From the NCBI GenBank assembly GCA_014905825.1, contig JACGCN010000026.1, positions 732,740 through 796,739 of the forward strand: a stretch of DNA of 64,000 nt. The letters are read 5' to 3'. Positions within the stretch are counted from its first letter, which is position 1, and each line of letters starts with the position of its first letter. Shown here one piece after another: positions 23,240 to 34,066 of this stretch. A model generated the notes under the pieces. It was not told the DNA's origin. It did no database searches and saw only the letters and a program-made list of their open reading frames with translations. Both the position numbers and the translations under genes were made by a program. This DNA is from Lyophyllum atratum (taxonomy: Eukaryota; Basidiomycota; Agaricomycetes; Agaricales; Lyophyllaceae).

Positions 23240-24694
23240 TCACTGTGGCTTGGGTTCAGGAACTCCCTTTAACCGTTCGCTCACCAGCTCGTTGAACTCC
23301 TCCCTCAAGATAGTCTCCCTCCGCTCCCTCTCCTCCTTTTGCAGTTTCAGGATACCCCGCTTCTCCTCCGCACTGATGACCTGGTTCTCCTTTCTCATAC
23401 GGACAGCGTTCATCCTGCGATGGCGACTTCCGCTCATAACGTACCCAACATCCTCATACTTCGCGATCTCATCCGACGTCAAGCCAATCTCACCACGACG
23501 AGGAATACGCGATTCTGTTCCGTCCTGGAGGAAAGCCGCCATGGCACTTCCTTCACCACGGAGTAGTGCGCCTCCATATGAACGTTCGTCGACACGGCGA
23601 GCGTTGACCTTCATAAGCGGTTGAGGGCCGACATCGTCGCTGTCCGAATCCTCGTTATACATGTGGGAGTCCTCGGAAGGTGCCTCAGCTGCTTTCTTGG
23701 CTTCGCTGTGAAGGGGCACAGGAGGAGGAGCCATGGGAGCCTTGACGACCCACTCCTCTCTCTCAGACTCCGAGTGACGGGACGGACTGCGCTTGGAGCG
23801 ACTTCTGCTTCTGGATCGAGTTTTGCTTTTGGTTCCAGAGGGCCGAGTCTCCCGCCTCCTCTTATCATCCTCACTGTCATCGTCGTAACTTTTTCGCCGG
23901 CTTCTGCTTCTCGACCTGGACCGATGTCGTCGCCTTTCACTTCCTCTCTCCCTTTTGGACCGCTTCTTCTCCTTGCGTTCTCTCCTACGCCTGTCTTCTT
24001 CAGAGTCCGTGTCGCTAGTTGATGGAGACCTCGCTCTCTTCGACTTTTTACTGGATTTTGAACGTTTCGGGGATCTAAGTGGTTGCATAATTAGTTTATA
24101 AGCTCGCATGTTGTACTTAGGAAATGAACGTACAAGCCTCGGGCAGGTGCTTTTGGGGACGAAGGCCAGACGTTGACCACCTGGTTTTCGCGCTGTAATC
24201 TTCGACTGCGGGGATGTTATTGACGTTTCTTTGAGAAAGTGGTGAATATCGTACCTTTCGATGAAGTCGCTACCGCCTGGGGCCCCACCACCATAAGAAC
24301 CACCAGCCTGGGGTGGTCTATCCCGACCAGACTGCCGGTTGGGGTACATATTCTGCAATTGCCTCCACGGGGCCTCGCCCTCAGGTTCCGGAGGCGCCGG
24401 CCTTCGGTAGTCGTCATATTTTGGACTAGCTCTCCGCCTTTCGTTGTGTCCGTCGCGGTCGCTGTCCTTCCGAGAATCACGCATATCATGCCTGTCCTCA
24501 TCATGGGGCCTATCCCTCCCTGCATCCTTATCTCTGTCCCCGCCCCTTCTGCGTTCCCGACTTCCACTGCGATCAGGGGTGGGACTACGACGCCTGCGTG
24601 CCGGAGACGGCGACCGACGGCGAGAGGAATAGGTTTCTGGTTTCCCTCCTGTTTGAGGAATTAAGGCCATTCGGGATGGATGAATGGTCGCCAT
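23240..24694 (-). CDS. NKAP homologue, SR-rich nuclear protein (448 aa)
   Basis: Exons 24694-24255, 24205-24134 and 24074-23240, with a combined length divisible by three. The first exon has RS/RD-rich low-complexity sequence (RRSPSPARRRRSPTPDRS). The second restores the family motif VVNVWPSSPKAPAR, which is lost if the short introns are read through. The third has a second RS/KS-rich tract, then the conserved C-terminal domain: GALLRGEGSAMAAFLQDG, RIPRRGEIGLTSDEIAKYED, VGYVMSGSRHRRMNAVRMRK, ENQVISAEEKRGILKLQKEE and EEFNELVSERLKG. This matches the NKAP family, known in animals for transcription repression and pre-mRNA splicing. A continuous frame exists through both introns, but it destroys the conserved motif, so the spliced form is preferred. 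Confidence 0.9.
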   Translation of the reverse strand: MATIHPSRMALIPQTGGKPETYSSRRRSPSPARRRRSPTPDRSGSRERRRGGDRDKDAGRDRPHDEDRHDMRDSRKDSDRDGHNERRRASPKYDDYRRPAPPEPEGEAPWRQLQNMYPNRQSGRDRPPQAGGSYGGGAPGGSDFIERYDIHHFLKETSITSPQSKITARKPGGQRLAFVPKSTCPRLVRSFPKYNMRAYKLIMQPLRSPKRSKSSKKSKRARSPSTSDTDSEEDRRRRERKEKKRSKRERGSERRRHRSRSRSRSRRKSYDDDSEDDKRRRETRPSGTKSKTRSRSRSRSKRSPSRHSESEREEWVVKAPMAPPPVPLHSEAKKAAEAPSEDSHMYNEDSDSDDVGPQPLMKVNARRVDERSYGGALLRGEGSAMAAFLQDGTESRIPRRGEIGLTSDEIAKYEDVGYVMSGSRHRRMNAVRMRKENQVISAEEKRGILKLQKEERERRETILREEFNELVSERLKGVPEPKPQ

Positions 24695-25055
24695 TTTGAG
24701 TAGAATCTGGGATGGAAGGTAAGGCTTCGGTAGAGGACGTTTGGGATGATCCTACTATAGTGGTGGGTGGGAAGAAAGGAATTGACTTAGCAATTACTAA
24801 GCCCGCTTTAGTCTCAATTGGTTATTATTAACAAATTAGTATTTGCACGGTCTTCACCGTGACGGTACTGCACGCGCGTGCATGGCAGCTACACGGTAGT
24901 GTATCCCCGCACCGAACTTGACTGGCTGCTACTGGCTGCGATAATGCAGTCGGGGCGCTAGACCTATGTTTTCCATACAATTGACCAACATTGATTTAAT
25001 CCAGGGGTAGAGCCTGACTGCTGAAGTACCCGGAATATATCACGACAAGGGATTG
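24695..25055. other. Promoter of NKAP gene; downstream edge of the AIM9-like duplication
   Basis: The first half is upstream of the NKAP gene. From about 24990 the sequence matches, in reverse complement, the region after 36600 (shared CGTGATATATTCCGGGTACT), so the inner duplication extends past the gene end. Confidence 0.5.
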
Positions 25056-26967
25056 CTAAGTTAAAAAATAAGAATGAGCGCCATCCGTGTATGGGAAAGG
25101 ACCCTTCGCATCCTCCTCATTCCAAACTCCCTTCGCTTCCTCCATTCGCTGTCGCGCCGCATCCAAAAGGTCGTTCGATACCCAACCGTCATCGTAGCAT
25201 CCAACAGAAGCCTTAGGCTATCAACTGCTGATACATAGCGGGTATGGGCAGCATAAGCAACATGGTGCCGGGCTCGTTCGTCAGCAGAAAATTGGAACGG
25301 ACAGGGGCTGGACGAGATTTCCGACCAGCAATCTTCAAGCTTGATGAGACTCTGCCGCAGCTCGACAGGGCCATGGGCCCAACACCGACAGATGTTCTGG
25401 ATTAAAACACGGACATCACCTGCCAGTGGGGCAAGTCCCATGCCAGGCCGAACAGTGGATCGCGAGCATCCATATGCGAAAGATAGGCCCAGTGTCTGAA
25501 AGCCAGCGAAAGGTGGGTGAGCCAGTCGTCCTTATCGTTCACCGGAAGGCTGTCAATGTCAATGTGGTCGGGGAGCTTGGGCTTGGAGCCATCAGAAGGG
25601 AGTTCTACGACGCCATACTCATAGACCACGACTGGAGGAAGCATACACTCCATGAAGAAGGGCCCAACGTTGCTAAACTGCCAATCGATAACTTTATAAT
25701 CGTTGATGTTGTCTTCCGGCGCGATGATGATGTTGGAACCGCTCAGATCTGGATGCAGCAAGGTCGGTTTGCTCAAGTCGAGATCGGCGGGAGCAAGATA
25801 TGGAGCAGCGGCGATGCAGCGGTCGAGGAGTTTTTGTATTTCCGGGATATCTTCATGGCGCGAGCGAACGTACGGAGAGTCCATGTCGATACCTTGTGAG
25901 ATGCATTGCTGTTCTAGGCGTGCGGCGGCCACAATATAAGTATGATTCCGTGTTTGGCCCTGCCATCAAATTGGTGGGCATACATAAGAGTGCAAATGGA
26001 CACATACAAGGACCGCGATCTGCGTCGACATGGCGCCTTGCTCCCCTCCACCAGTGATAGTTAGTGATAGGACCGATACGGTACTTCTGGGAGACGTGGT
26101 TGGCGTGATCGACGTTACGTTCGGGATCTGCGAATAATGGTCGGGCTTGCAATTCAGGACTGACGTCTGCCTTGAAGTACAGGCTGCCGGACTGCGAGAA
26201 GGCTGGTTGAGAAATCACAAGAGTGCTCTGCAGGAGCAGCCCTAGAGCCAACACAGCCGGAGTACCGCGGATTTTGAACCAGAGTTCCTCCAGAGGTGTA
26301 CCAGGGATATATTCCGTGAGAATATATGGCCACTTGACTGGATTGGCCTTTGACGCGCTCCAAGACAGTACTTTAGGAGCTCTGCATGTACCGGAGTCCC
26401 GTAGATATGCCATAGTAGCGGCCTCACTAGCGACGGAAAGTTCCAGGTTGCCGACAACTGCGCCTGGTATCCTGGCTGTGACTTTGACTCCGTTGTCGAG
26501 CTCCAGGAGGAAAATCTTGTTATAAGACCCTTTGAAAGTGGAATAGGCATCTGGAGGAGGGAGCAACCAATGCTTCTTACCTTCGCCCAGACTTGTAAAG
26601 TTGGTACAGTGTTGTGCATCTGCTGAGCGACAAGCTGCTTCCTTCAATGCCTCTATGTCAAACGGAGTATACCGCAGAGCATGTTCTGCATGTATATCAT
26701 TTTCAGCGAATGAAGGATGTCTGAAGGGAAGAACCAACGCTGATAATTGTTATACAGCCATTGGCCTGTGCTATGTCCATAGTGCTCCTCTAAGCAACCG
26801 ACAGACGCGGCCAGACTGTAAGTCTTTCTGCGATCAGGATATGGCTTTGAGAATGTCACGTACTTCGAACGTAAGATATTCCGCACGGGCGACGAGGCTA
26901 ATGAGCGAAGTAGTTTCCTTGGAAGCATGCAAGGTTGAACAAGGAAAGCAGCGCAGTGTTGACGCAT
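25056..26967 (-). pseudogene. AIM9-like mitochondrial APH-family phosphotransferase, copy 1 (broken)
   Basis: Starts MRQHCAAFLVQPCMLPRKLL (26967), a basic, probably mitochondrial N-terminus, with SLAASVGCLEEHYGHSTGQ. After an intron come HALRYTPFDIEALKEAAC, GSYNKIFLLELDNGVKVTAR, ASEAATMAYLRDSGTCRAPK, KWPYILTEYIPGTPLEELWF, PTLLHPDLSGSNIIIAP (catalytic loop HPDLSGSN) and YKVIDWQFSNVGPFFMECM. This is the APH/choline-kinase fold of the fungal AIM9 group. Breaks relative to copy 2: a 4-nt insertion at about 25935 (ATACTTATATT against ATATATT), a frame change at about 25405-25440, and a 1-nt deletion at about 25220 that alters the C-terminus. The intact ending would be PFPYTDGAHSYFLT. N- and C-lobes are therefore not in one frame. 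It could be a decayed duplicate or suffer assembly indels. Confidence 0.75.
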
Positions 26968-27221
26968 TGAAACCCCGCTACGGCCTATTCGGGAAGTCGT
27001 GGCGCGGGCACGTCGGGAATGGTCTAATTTGGGTACCACAAACCGCTGCACACGTCAACTGTAAAGTGTTTTCTAACTGTAAAGCGTTTTCTGATCCGAT
27101 TGCATGGCCAAGGGCTCTGTAGAACAGCTATAATACACATGATTCATGATTTGAAGGGTCCTAATCTTCGGGAACAACAACCACGAACAGCTAGAATAGT
27201 ACGATGTACGCGTCAAACGAA
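26968..27221. other. Upstream edge of AIM9-like copy 1
   Basis: The first 80-100 bp resemble the segment just before copy 2 at 34470-34530 (for example GAGGTTTCAATGCG against GGGGTTTCAATGCG, read on the opposite strand). The rest is spacer to the malate synthase stop. Confidence 0.5.
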
Positions 27222-29130
27222 TCACAACGCCGCCTTCTGCCATGCCGCCTCCACCCCATCCGCAATCGCCAAATACGGCATCAAGTCGCTAGTCAAGAAC
27301 TCACTGGGCCATTGCTTCCTCACCTGACTCTTCAGGTACTCCGACGCCACCTTCACATGTTCGTCCTTCACACCAGGCGCCAGCTTCTTGATACCCGGCG
27401 CGAGCTCCTTCACCAACGCATCGATGTACTCGAGCGTAATAGGGTCGCCGTTGTCGAGGCGCACTTTGTAGTGTACCCACTGCCAGAGCTGCACGCGTGT
27501 GATCTCGGCCGTCGCGGCATCTTCCATGAGGAAATTGAGGGGGATGCAGCCGTTGCCGCCCATCCAGGCGGACGTGTACGCAAGCGACGTCGAGATGTTC
27601 TCGCGAACGCCCTCCTCGGTGACCTTGCCCGGCACACTCGTGTTCAGGAGATCCGCGGCGGTGACCCTGACGTCCTCGCGCAGAACGTGATACTACGGGT
27701 TGACGTTAGTGGAAAGGTGGAGCGTGACGTATATTCATGTGAGACTCACCTGGTTGGGGCCGAGCATGTTCTCGTCGAAGATTTTGCGCGCGATCTCATT
27801 GATGAGCGGGTGCGCGATCCAGGTTCCGTCGTGTCCGGCTTTGACCTCACGGAGCTTGTCCGCCCTGACCTTCTCCATAGCAATTTCATTGCCCTTGGGG
27901 TCATCCTTGATAGGAATTTGTGCTGACATGCCACCCATGGCTGCAACCTTGCGTCTAAGCAAACAAGAATATGAGTGGGAGTCTCCGGAACTAGGTAGAC
28001 CCGGTGACATACTTATGGCAGGTCTGGATGAGAAGTCTGACGTATGCGTCCATGAAGCCGACGGTCATCGTGACATCCTTCCTATCAGGAAGCACCGCGC
28101 TTCGGTCAGCTCTGCGCTTCTTGATAAAACTGAAGATGTAGTCCCATCTATAAATAGGCGCTCGTCAGAAATGGGCTGTTCTTTCCACACCATCGTATGA
28201 ATGAAGAACATACCGGCCACAGTTGAGGCCTGACGAGTGATTTCTCAGCTCAAAGAGAATTTCTTCCATGTGGAACGCGGCCGGAAGGGTCTCGATGAGA
28301 ACGGTGGCGCGGATGATGTTGTTGGGCATGCCGATGTATGATTGGGAGAAGACGAAGATATCGTTCCAGAGACGCGCCTCCAGATAGTGTTCCATCTTGG
28401 GAAGATAGAAGTACGGTCCTAGTCCAATCTTGACGAGTTCTTTCGCATTGTGATAGAAGTAAAGAGCAAAGTCAAAAATGGAGGCGGAAATGGGCACGTT
28501 GTCGATGGTGACACGAATTTCGTCGAGATGCCAGCCCCGGGGACTGCGTGAAGTAAGTCAGGATCCGGCAATCACAAGCAGACGAGTACATACCGCACAA
28601 TGAGAACGGCCGGTTTGTCAACGAGTTTGTACTGCTTGCCACCGGACTCGAAGACAATCTTGCGGCGGATTGCGTCGCGCAGGTTGACCTGACCGTTCAT
28701 CATGTTGCTGAAGGTGGGCGAGTTCGAATCTGTAACGCGACAGCTTCGGTCAAAGCCCAGCGAGTTCAGTGACATGATTCTCACCCTCAAAGTCAGCCAT
28801 AAATGTCTTAGCTCCACTGTTCAAGGCATTGATAACCATTTTGCGGTCGGTGGGGCCAGTGATTTCGATGCGTCGGTCCTCCAAGCCTGGTGCGGGTGGT
28901 GCACAGTGCCAGGAGGGTGCCGCACGAATGTGAGCAGTCTCGGGCGGGAAATCGAGAGGAGCGCCTGCATCGAACCTGCGTTGGGCTTCTTCGCGGGCGA
29001 CGAGGAGAGACTGCCTAGTGGACTCGAAAGTTCGGTGGAGAGCGGCGAGGAATTCGAGGGCGCCGTCGGTGAATAGTTCTGCCTGGGCCGGTTGAGCAAC
29101 CTTAGAGTGGATCTTTACGCCTTGGACCAT
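27222..29130 (-). CDS. Malate synthase (glyoxylate cycle)
   Basis: Condenses glyoxylate and acetyl-CoA to malate. Start [20 protein letters not shown] at 29130. It contains [40 protein letters not shown] and [12 protein letters not shown] (the malate synthase A start of the barrel), then [50 protein letters not shown] sequence, [40 protein letters not shown] and [20 protein letters not shown]. About five introns of 50-70 nt. The C-terminus is EAAWQKAAL, stop at 27222-27224; no SKL-type peroxisomal signal is visible. It lies inside the interval bracketed by the two AIM9-like copies. Confidence 0.95.
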
Positions 29131-29686
29131 TGCGGGTGAGTTGGAGAGGATGAATCATAGTCTTGGTCAAGTTATATAGTGTTCCAATTTGGGTCGGCTC
29201 TCCGCGTCCGCATCCGAAACCCGAAGCGGGTCGACGTCACGTCCGGAACATATCACATGTTCCGTGTCTTCCACTTCCTACTAGTCCAGACTCCATGGAC
29301 ATTAGTTTGCTGCTATCGTAGGGAACTACCGTACATGCCATTGTCTATATTGTCGGACCCTGCAGCCATCGTAGAAGTCCGACGTTGTATTCACCGTCTT
29401 AACGACGTTCACCCCCATTCTCCAAGATCCGTCTAGGGTCACCCACGTCCCACCTGATAATTACTCTGCATCCGTGATTTTTCACCCAAAGGATATATAT
29501 AAGACTTGTAGGGGCTCGTACGTGTCCGTGTTCCTGACAGTCGACGGATAGGCGGGGTCCTTCGGCATGAAGCCTAGACTGACGGTAGCCCGTTCTTCGA
29601 GCATCCCGTTCCGCCGGGTATACTATCAACAAACAACCTATATTGTCGCAATACATACAGGACAGCCACACTCATCGATCTATAAT
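29131..29686. other. Malate synthase promoter and GET1 3' region
   Basis: No gene supported. The part next to 29130 should hold the malate synthase promoter. I could not identify a specific operator with confidence. Confidence 0.3.
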
Positions 29687-30545
29687 TTAGGAGTTCTTCT
29701 TTTCAGAAGGTGCATCCACCTGAATCTCTGGCTCAGTGATTGAATGTGAAGAGGCTGCAAGCAACAAGAAAACATATTAGACCAGGGTAACGTCAAAGAC
29801 AGCAATGCAAGGTACGGACCTGCCAGGTCTTTTACGACGCGCTCGCCAATCTTGATTACTCTCTTACACGCCATTTGCCACACGCCCACGCTCACAGAGC
29901 CTGTAAAACGCATGGGTAAGTCGTACTCGCCATATCTGGACCATATATTTCCACTGACCAGCAGGAGCAAACGGGAACGACAGCCACCATTCCAAGGGCC
30001 CAAACCACCCCGGAGGGAGGTAAAACACGGCTGCTTTTCTGTACCACCACCCCACGACGAACTGCACGCCAGTGGTCAATAGCCAAATAGCGGTGTTAAA
30101 CTTCATTGAGAAGGCAGCTTTGGTCGATGCGACCTCGCTATCTAGAAGGAAGGCACACAAGATCAGTTGCTACATCTAGAACAGATGCCAGGTCAGTGAC
30201 GCACTTAGTTTCTCCAGTTCCGCCAGCCCTTTATCCACGCTCCTCCGTAGCTTCGCCCACTTCGCAAACTGGTCCTGCGCACTCGTCTTCAGCAGCTCCG
30301 CCTTTGTGGCTAGCACCTCCTTCTTCAACGCCCGTATCTTCGCATCGGTGGACGAATGGAACACCCGTAGATAGAGGGCATACACCTGCAGTGACCGCAT
30401 CGCATCAGCATACCGTGCCTTACCTACAGCAATATACATTGGGGCACAAGAATAAACGTACGAGTTCCAGCAGCGCTGACTGCCCGATCCAAGAAATAAG
30501 CTGCGTCACAAAGACAAGGGCAAAGATAGTCAATATAAGAGACAT
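29687..30545 (-). CDS. GET1: GET1/WRB-like ER membrane receptor for tail-anchored proteins
   Basis: Start [20 protein letters not shown] at 30545 is the first membrane segment. An intron (donor gtacgt, acceptor ctgcag) joins SALLEL to [12 protein letters not shown]. The cytosolic coiled coil follows: [46 protein letters not shown] second exon group has [39 protein letters not shown] and LSFPFAPA, then [19 protein letters not shown]. The tail ends [14 protein letters not shown], stop at 29687-29689. The AKWAKLRR motif and three-helix layout are diagnostic of the GET1/WRB (CHD5-like) family, which docks the GET3-client complex at the ER. Four exons. Confidence 0.9.
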
Positions 30546-31914
30546 TTTGCGTTGGGATGTCCGACTATTCGAATATTAGCGAGCCGTCTGGTGTGGGTTG
30601 CAGAAGTCTGGGCTTCTGGAGCTCAGTGTATCCACTGAGGAGCAAGTTGGGGGACCCAGAGGATTGATGACGAGACCAGGTACAGTTCACGGAACACACG
30701 CGAAGCTGGAGACTTTTGTCGTGGCAAGGGCCCGTCAGTATCACGTGATCGCCGAGATTCCAGATAGCATCATTCTGTTCCAAATGCAGCCGAACCCATG
30801 TTTTCTCCCAAGTTGAAGTTGTCCTTTCCATCGAAGGCCTTGGGCTACAATTTCTCGCTGATGTCCTTTCGTTTCCTCATCCTCCATCCCCGAATTATCT
30901 GTTCAAGTTGGTACTCATGTATACTTGACTGCCTGGATGTCCGCGAAGTTCAGTTTATCATTTTCGTTACCTCTAATATGAGTTTCTCTCGACACTATCC
31001 AGCCTGGTCGTAACATGTACTGTATTCTAGATATCTCTTTCAGTTGTCCCCTCAGAGCTGATACCGATGTGGACGTCGATCTGTCCGCGATTCCGCGATT
31101 GTGATCTCTTCCGATGTCTTTACTGAGTACTGATGTCCCAACTTGGGATCGCTGGATTGCAGTTCCGCTCACAGAGGCAAAATACAGCTTGAAGTAAAGT
31201 GAACAGCCTGCTAGATGAGAGGGAACTGTGAGGAATTGAAGAAGACGAACGAAGGCTGGCGATGTCGTATTTCCGCGACTTTGCAGGGCCTCGTTGAGTA
31301 ATAGCACCCACCTATAGGTCGGTGATTGGAAGGTTCGGGAGGAAGTGAATCCAAGCCGATGCCGCCTTTTGCGTGGCAACCTGCAGTCAGTACTTCGGGC
31401 ACTGCGTATACAACCCTATGGCTGCCTGAAAGAAGAAAAGTACCAGGGTTGCATACTGTAAAAAGCGTGAAGGTGTAATTTCGGAGCTCGAGGTCTGGGA
31501 GGTATTGCACATAAGCCTACCAGGATAGGATGCTTAGATGCGCCAGTCGATGGACAGTTGTGTTGAGATAACGGTGACATTCTATTTGCAGAAAAGCGCA
31601 CTGTGAGATACCATGAAGGCGACCCGATTCTCAAAACACCTCCGCGGAGCAAAGCATCCCGCAAGGCAATCGTCTCAGAACATCGACGGTCCAACGCTGC
31701 AAAACCATATTCATGTGCGTGTCATAGATATCTGGATGAAAACATGGATGCCAGCTGCTGCGACGACTCGATCTACGCCTCTTCCTCTCCCGGGCCTCCT
31801 CTGCCAATAGGTCATTGTTTAGATGTTCAACTTGGTCCTTCTCCAGTGACGGCGCTTGGCGTTGTACTGTGATAGCACGCATATAATCAGCTAACCCAAA
31901 TCGTGCACCTCAAA
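30546..31914. other. Long gap without a supported gene
   Basis: Open frames of 80-150 codons exist on the minus strand (for example 30915-31379), but I find no family motif, and the apparent splice sites do not connect them convincingly. It may hold decayed genes or a lineage-specific one. Confidence 0.3.
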
Positions 31915-32103
31915 TCAAAGCCACAAACTTGGATCTTTGTGTCCGTCTTCAGGCGGAACCACTGGGGGATCGGCCTAGATGGATGTCAATCGTCAGTTTC
32001 CTGGATCTTCTCAATCAAGGAGGTTTGAGGACGCACCTGTTTTGCCGTCCTGCCTTGGCCAGAATTCTTTTGGTGCGGAAGCTTTTTTGGGAAGGCTAAT
32101 CAT
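31915..32103 (-). CDS. Possible 37-residue microprotein or terminal exons of an unrecognised gene
   Basis: From an ATG at 32103 the frame reads MISLPKKASAPKEFWPRQDG, K, then an intron of about 75 nt (donor gtgcgt, acceptor ccccag), then TVVPPEDGHKDPSLWL and a stop at 31915-31917. Phase and splice signals agree and the sequence looks protein-like, but length and lack of a recognised family keep this tentative. Upstream exons could exist between 32150 and 32400, because the ATG lies next to a potential acceptor (gattag). Confidence 0.3.
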
Positions 32104-32412
32104 GATAAACAGCATTTAGCACTCTTCTACATACATCGCGGGGAGCGTTGGGGCGTACCATCGTCGTCGGCGGGCGGTGTGGTGGTGTCGGACGGATAGA
32201 AAAATAAGGTTACACAGGTGGCGCTAACTGTATAGTTGCTGTTGCTTGTTTCAGCATCTCGGGCATTGCCGGCTGTTGCCGGCCGACCTCGTGAGAAGGG
32301 GTCTGGGGCTGGACCGTGGGAGTGACACGTCGAAGAACGCGGACCGTGGAATTGCTATATAGGATCAATTTCAATTTCGCCGCGATACAGCTCCTCTCCT
32401 CCACTTACTAAC

Positions 32413-33072
32413 ATGAAGCTCTTGAACTGGCTCCCGTCTCTCTTCCTTGCCGCTGCTGTCTTTGCTGCTGAAGAGGCCAAGGAGGAGCCTACGGAACTCG
32501 TGATTGAAACAACGTTCAAGCCTGAGGAGTGCATTGTGACTGCCGCCAAAGGCGACTCGATCATGGTTCACTACGTGGGTACTAGAACTTTCGCGGAATG
32601 CCCATAGTGACAATCATGTCCTATAGACTGGCACTCTCTTTGCCAACGGACAGAAGTTCGACTCCAGGTTCGTATCCTTCAATCCTCTCAGTATTACCTC
32701 TATTTATCCCGTGTCTCCTAGCCACGACCGCAACTCGCCTCTCCCGCTGACACGTATGCACCCGAAGTAATACCGCGGTTTTTCTCCGAGCTTATGCAAC
32801 TCTATCTTTTGCAGTTGGTATTGGTCAAGTTATCCGTGGCTGGGATGAGGGTCTGGTCGGCATGTGTGTCGACGAGAAACGTACCCTCACCATCCCCCCC
32901 AACATGGCATACGGTCCGTCGCTGAGACTTCACATAATTCAATATGTCTCTGAATGTTGATTTACTAGGCTCTCGAGGCGCTGGTGGCGTGATCCCTCCC
33001 CATGCTACTCTCGTCTTCGACGTCGAACTCGTCAGCTTAGAGAAAGGCAAGGGTGACCGCGAAGAGCTTTGA
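32413..33072 (+). CDS. ER-lumenal FKBP-type peptidyl-prolyl isomerase (FKBP2-like)
   Basis: Signal peptide [20 protein letters not shown]. Exon 1 continues [27 protein letters not shown]. The intron 32575-32626 joins to [14 protein letters not shown], then [51 protein letters not shown] and [20 protein letters not shown]. These are the complete FK506-binding fold, including the Y, F, D, V-I and W pocket residues. The C-terminus GDREEL resembles ER-retrieval tetrapeptides (mammalian FKBP2 ends RTEL). It catalyses proline isomerisation of secretory proteins. Five short exons. Confidence 0.92.
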
Positions 33073-33542
33073 GGACAAGATCAACCGAGCTGCATAATTT
33101 ATCCCTGCTACTTATCTATCCCATGTACGACGCTCCTGGAGCATGACACCGCTACGAATCTACATCTGATCGCCTCGTGGCTACAGTATATCGGCATTGA
33201 GATCCTCGACGTACCAGGACTGATGTCGAGCCTTTCCTTGTATGTTATCTCCCTCACGGAAAGGACTGCGACCCTCCCCAACGTGCCACCTAGTAACGCG
33301 GACTAAGACCTTAAATGGTCGTTTTTGCATCATAGGCCTGACGTGCCAACCTCAGGCGCTGCTGGGAGTCGTGCAGTCTAGAACACACTTCCGTGCGAGC
33401 AGCGCAATCTACACACATCAGGTCACGCCTCAAACGGTCGACAAGCTCGCCTTTGGCCAATGGCCGGGCACTCCTAGCAAAAGACTTCAGGACAAGCTCT
33501 GGCTCTGCGATTTCAACCAAGGCTCATTTCCATTTCCGCTTC
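33073..33542. other. Gap downstream of FKBP2
   Basis: Contains a minus-strand frame (33311-33520) that looks somewhat protein-like (LVEIAEPELVLKSFARSARP) but has no start context and no known family. Not called. Confidence 0.3.
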
Positions 33543-33793
33543 TACTTCATCGTATTGTCCCTCGGAAATGTATTGGCGATTAGACCCATGGTTCGGATTT
33601 TCCCAAGGTTCACCGGACCCGTCGCATCGCCTTCTGGAATCGCAGTATGATTAGCAAAAGTTATAGTTACGCCAAGGCCTGGTCAAACGACAGTCCACGT
33701 ACCCTGCTCTAGACACTTGAAGCCTCCAGCAAAAGTACATTCATCACGTAGGAGATTATATGTGCCCTCCTTCCCAGGACCAGCAGGATAGAC
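33543..33793 (-). pseudogene. Orphan exon pair of an unrecognised gene
   Basis: Two pieces join in phase across an intron with donor gtacgt at about 33702 and acceptor ttccag at about 33635: VYPAGPGKEGTYNLLRDECT, FAGGFKCLEQ, then GEGDATGPVNLGKIRTMGLI, ANTFPRDNTMK and a stop. It reads like the C-terminal exons of a real protein, but the upstream neighbour is a piece of the AIM9-like gene. I do not recognise the family. Confidence 0.35.
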
Positions 33794-33889
33794 CTATGCA
33801 TGATATGCATTACTCTGTAGTGTCTGCAACGTGAAAGCTTCTACAAGTGTCTCGGTTGAAGATGATTTTACGTTTCCTTGAAGAACGGA

Positions 33890-34066
33890 GGGCTCCACCA
33901 TTGACGGTCAGCAATAGGACCGAACCGATACGGCTTTCTGGGAGATGTGGTCCGCGTCATCGACTTCACTTTCGGGATCTGCGAATAATGGTCGGGCTTG
34001 CAATTCAGGACTGAAGTCCGCCTTGAAGTACAGGCTGCCGATCTGCGAGAAGGCGGGTTTAGAAAG
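33890..34066 (-). pseudogene. Truncated third copy of the AIM9-like gene
   Basis: This stretch matches the minus-strand copy at about 26042-26215 almost base for base (GGATCTGCGAATAATGGTCGGGCTTGCAATTCAGGACTG is shared in scattered runs), covering only the region around SLYFKADVSPELQARPLFAD. Both ends stop abruptly. It lies about 0.5 kb from the full plus-strand copy in the opposite orientation. Confidence 0.75.

Noticed and set aside
23250..24664. Several plus-strand frames of 75-141 codons
   Set aside because: All lie opposite the NKAP coding exons, and their repetitive content mirrors the arginine/serine codons.
25426..25939. 157-codon plus-strand frame
   Set aside because: Antisense to the AIM9-like copy; the same shadow appears opposite copy 2 at 35602-36027.
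27204..27926. 240-codon open frame on the plus strand
   Set aside because: It is antisense to conserved malate synthase exons; GC-rich codon use on the true strand keeps the shadow frame open.
30915..31379. 154-codon minus-strand frame
   Set aside because: No start context, splice structure or family resemblance that I can support; left as unassigned.
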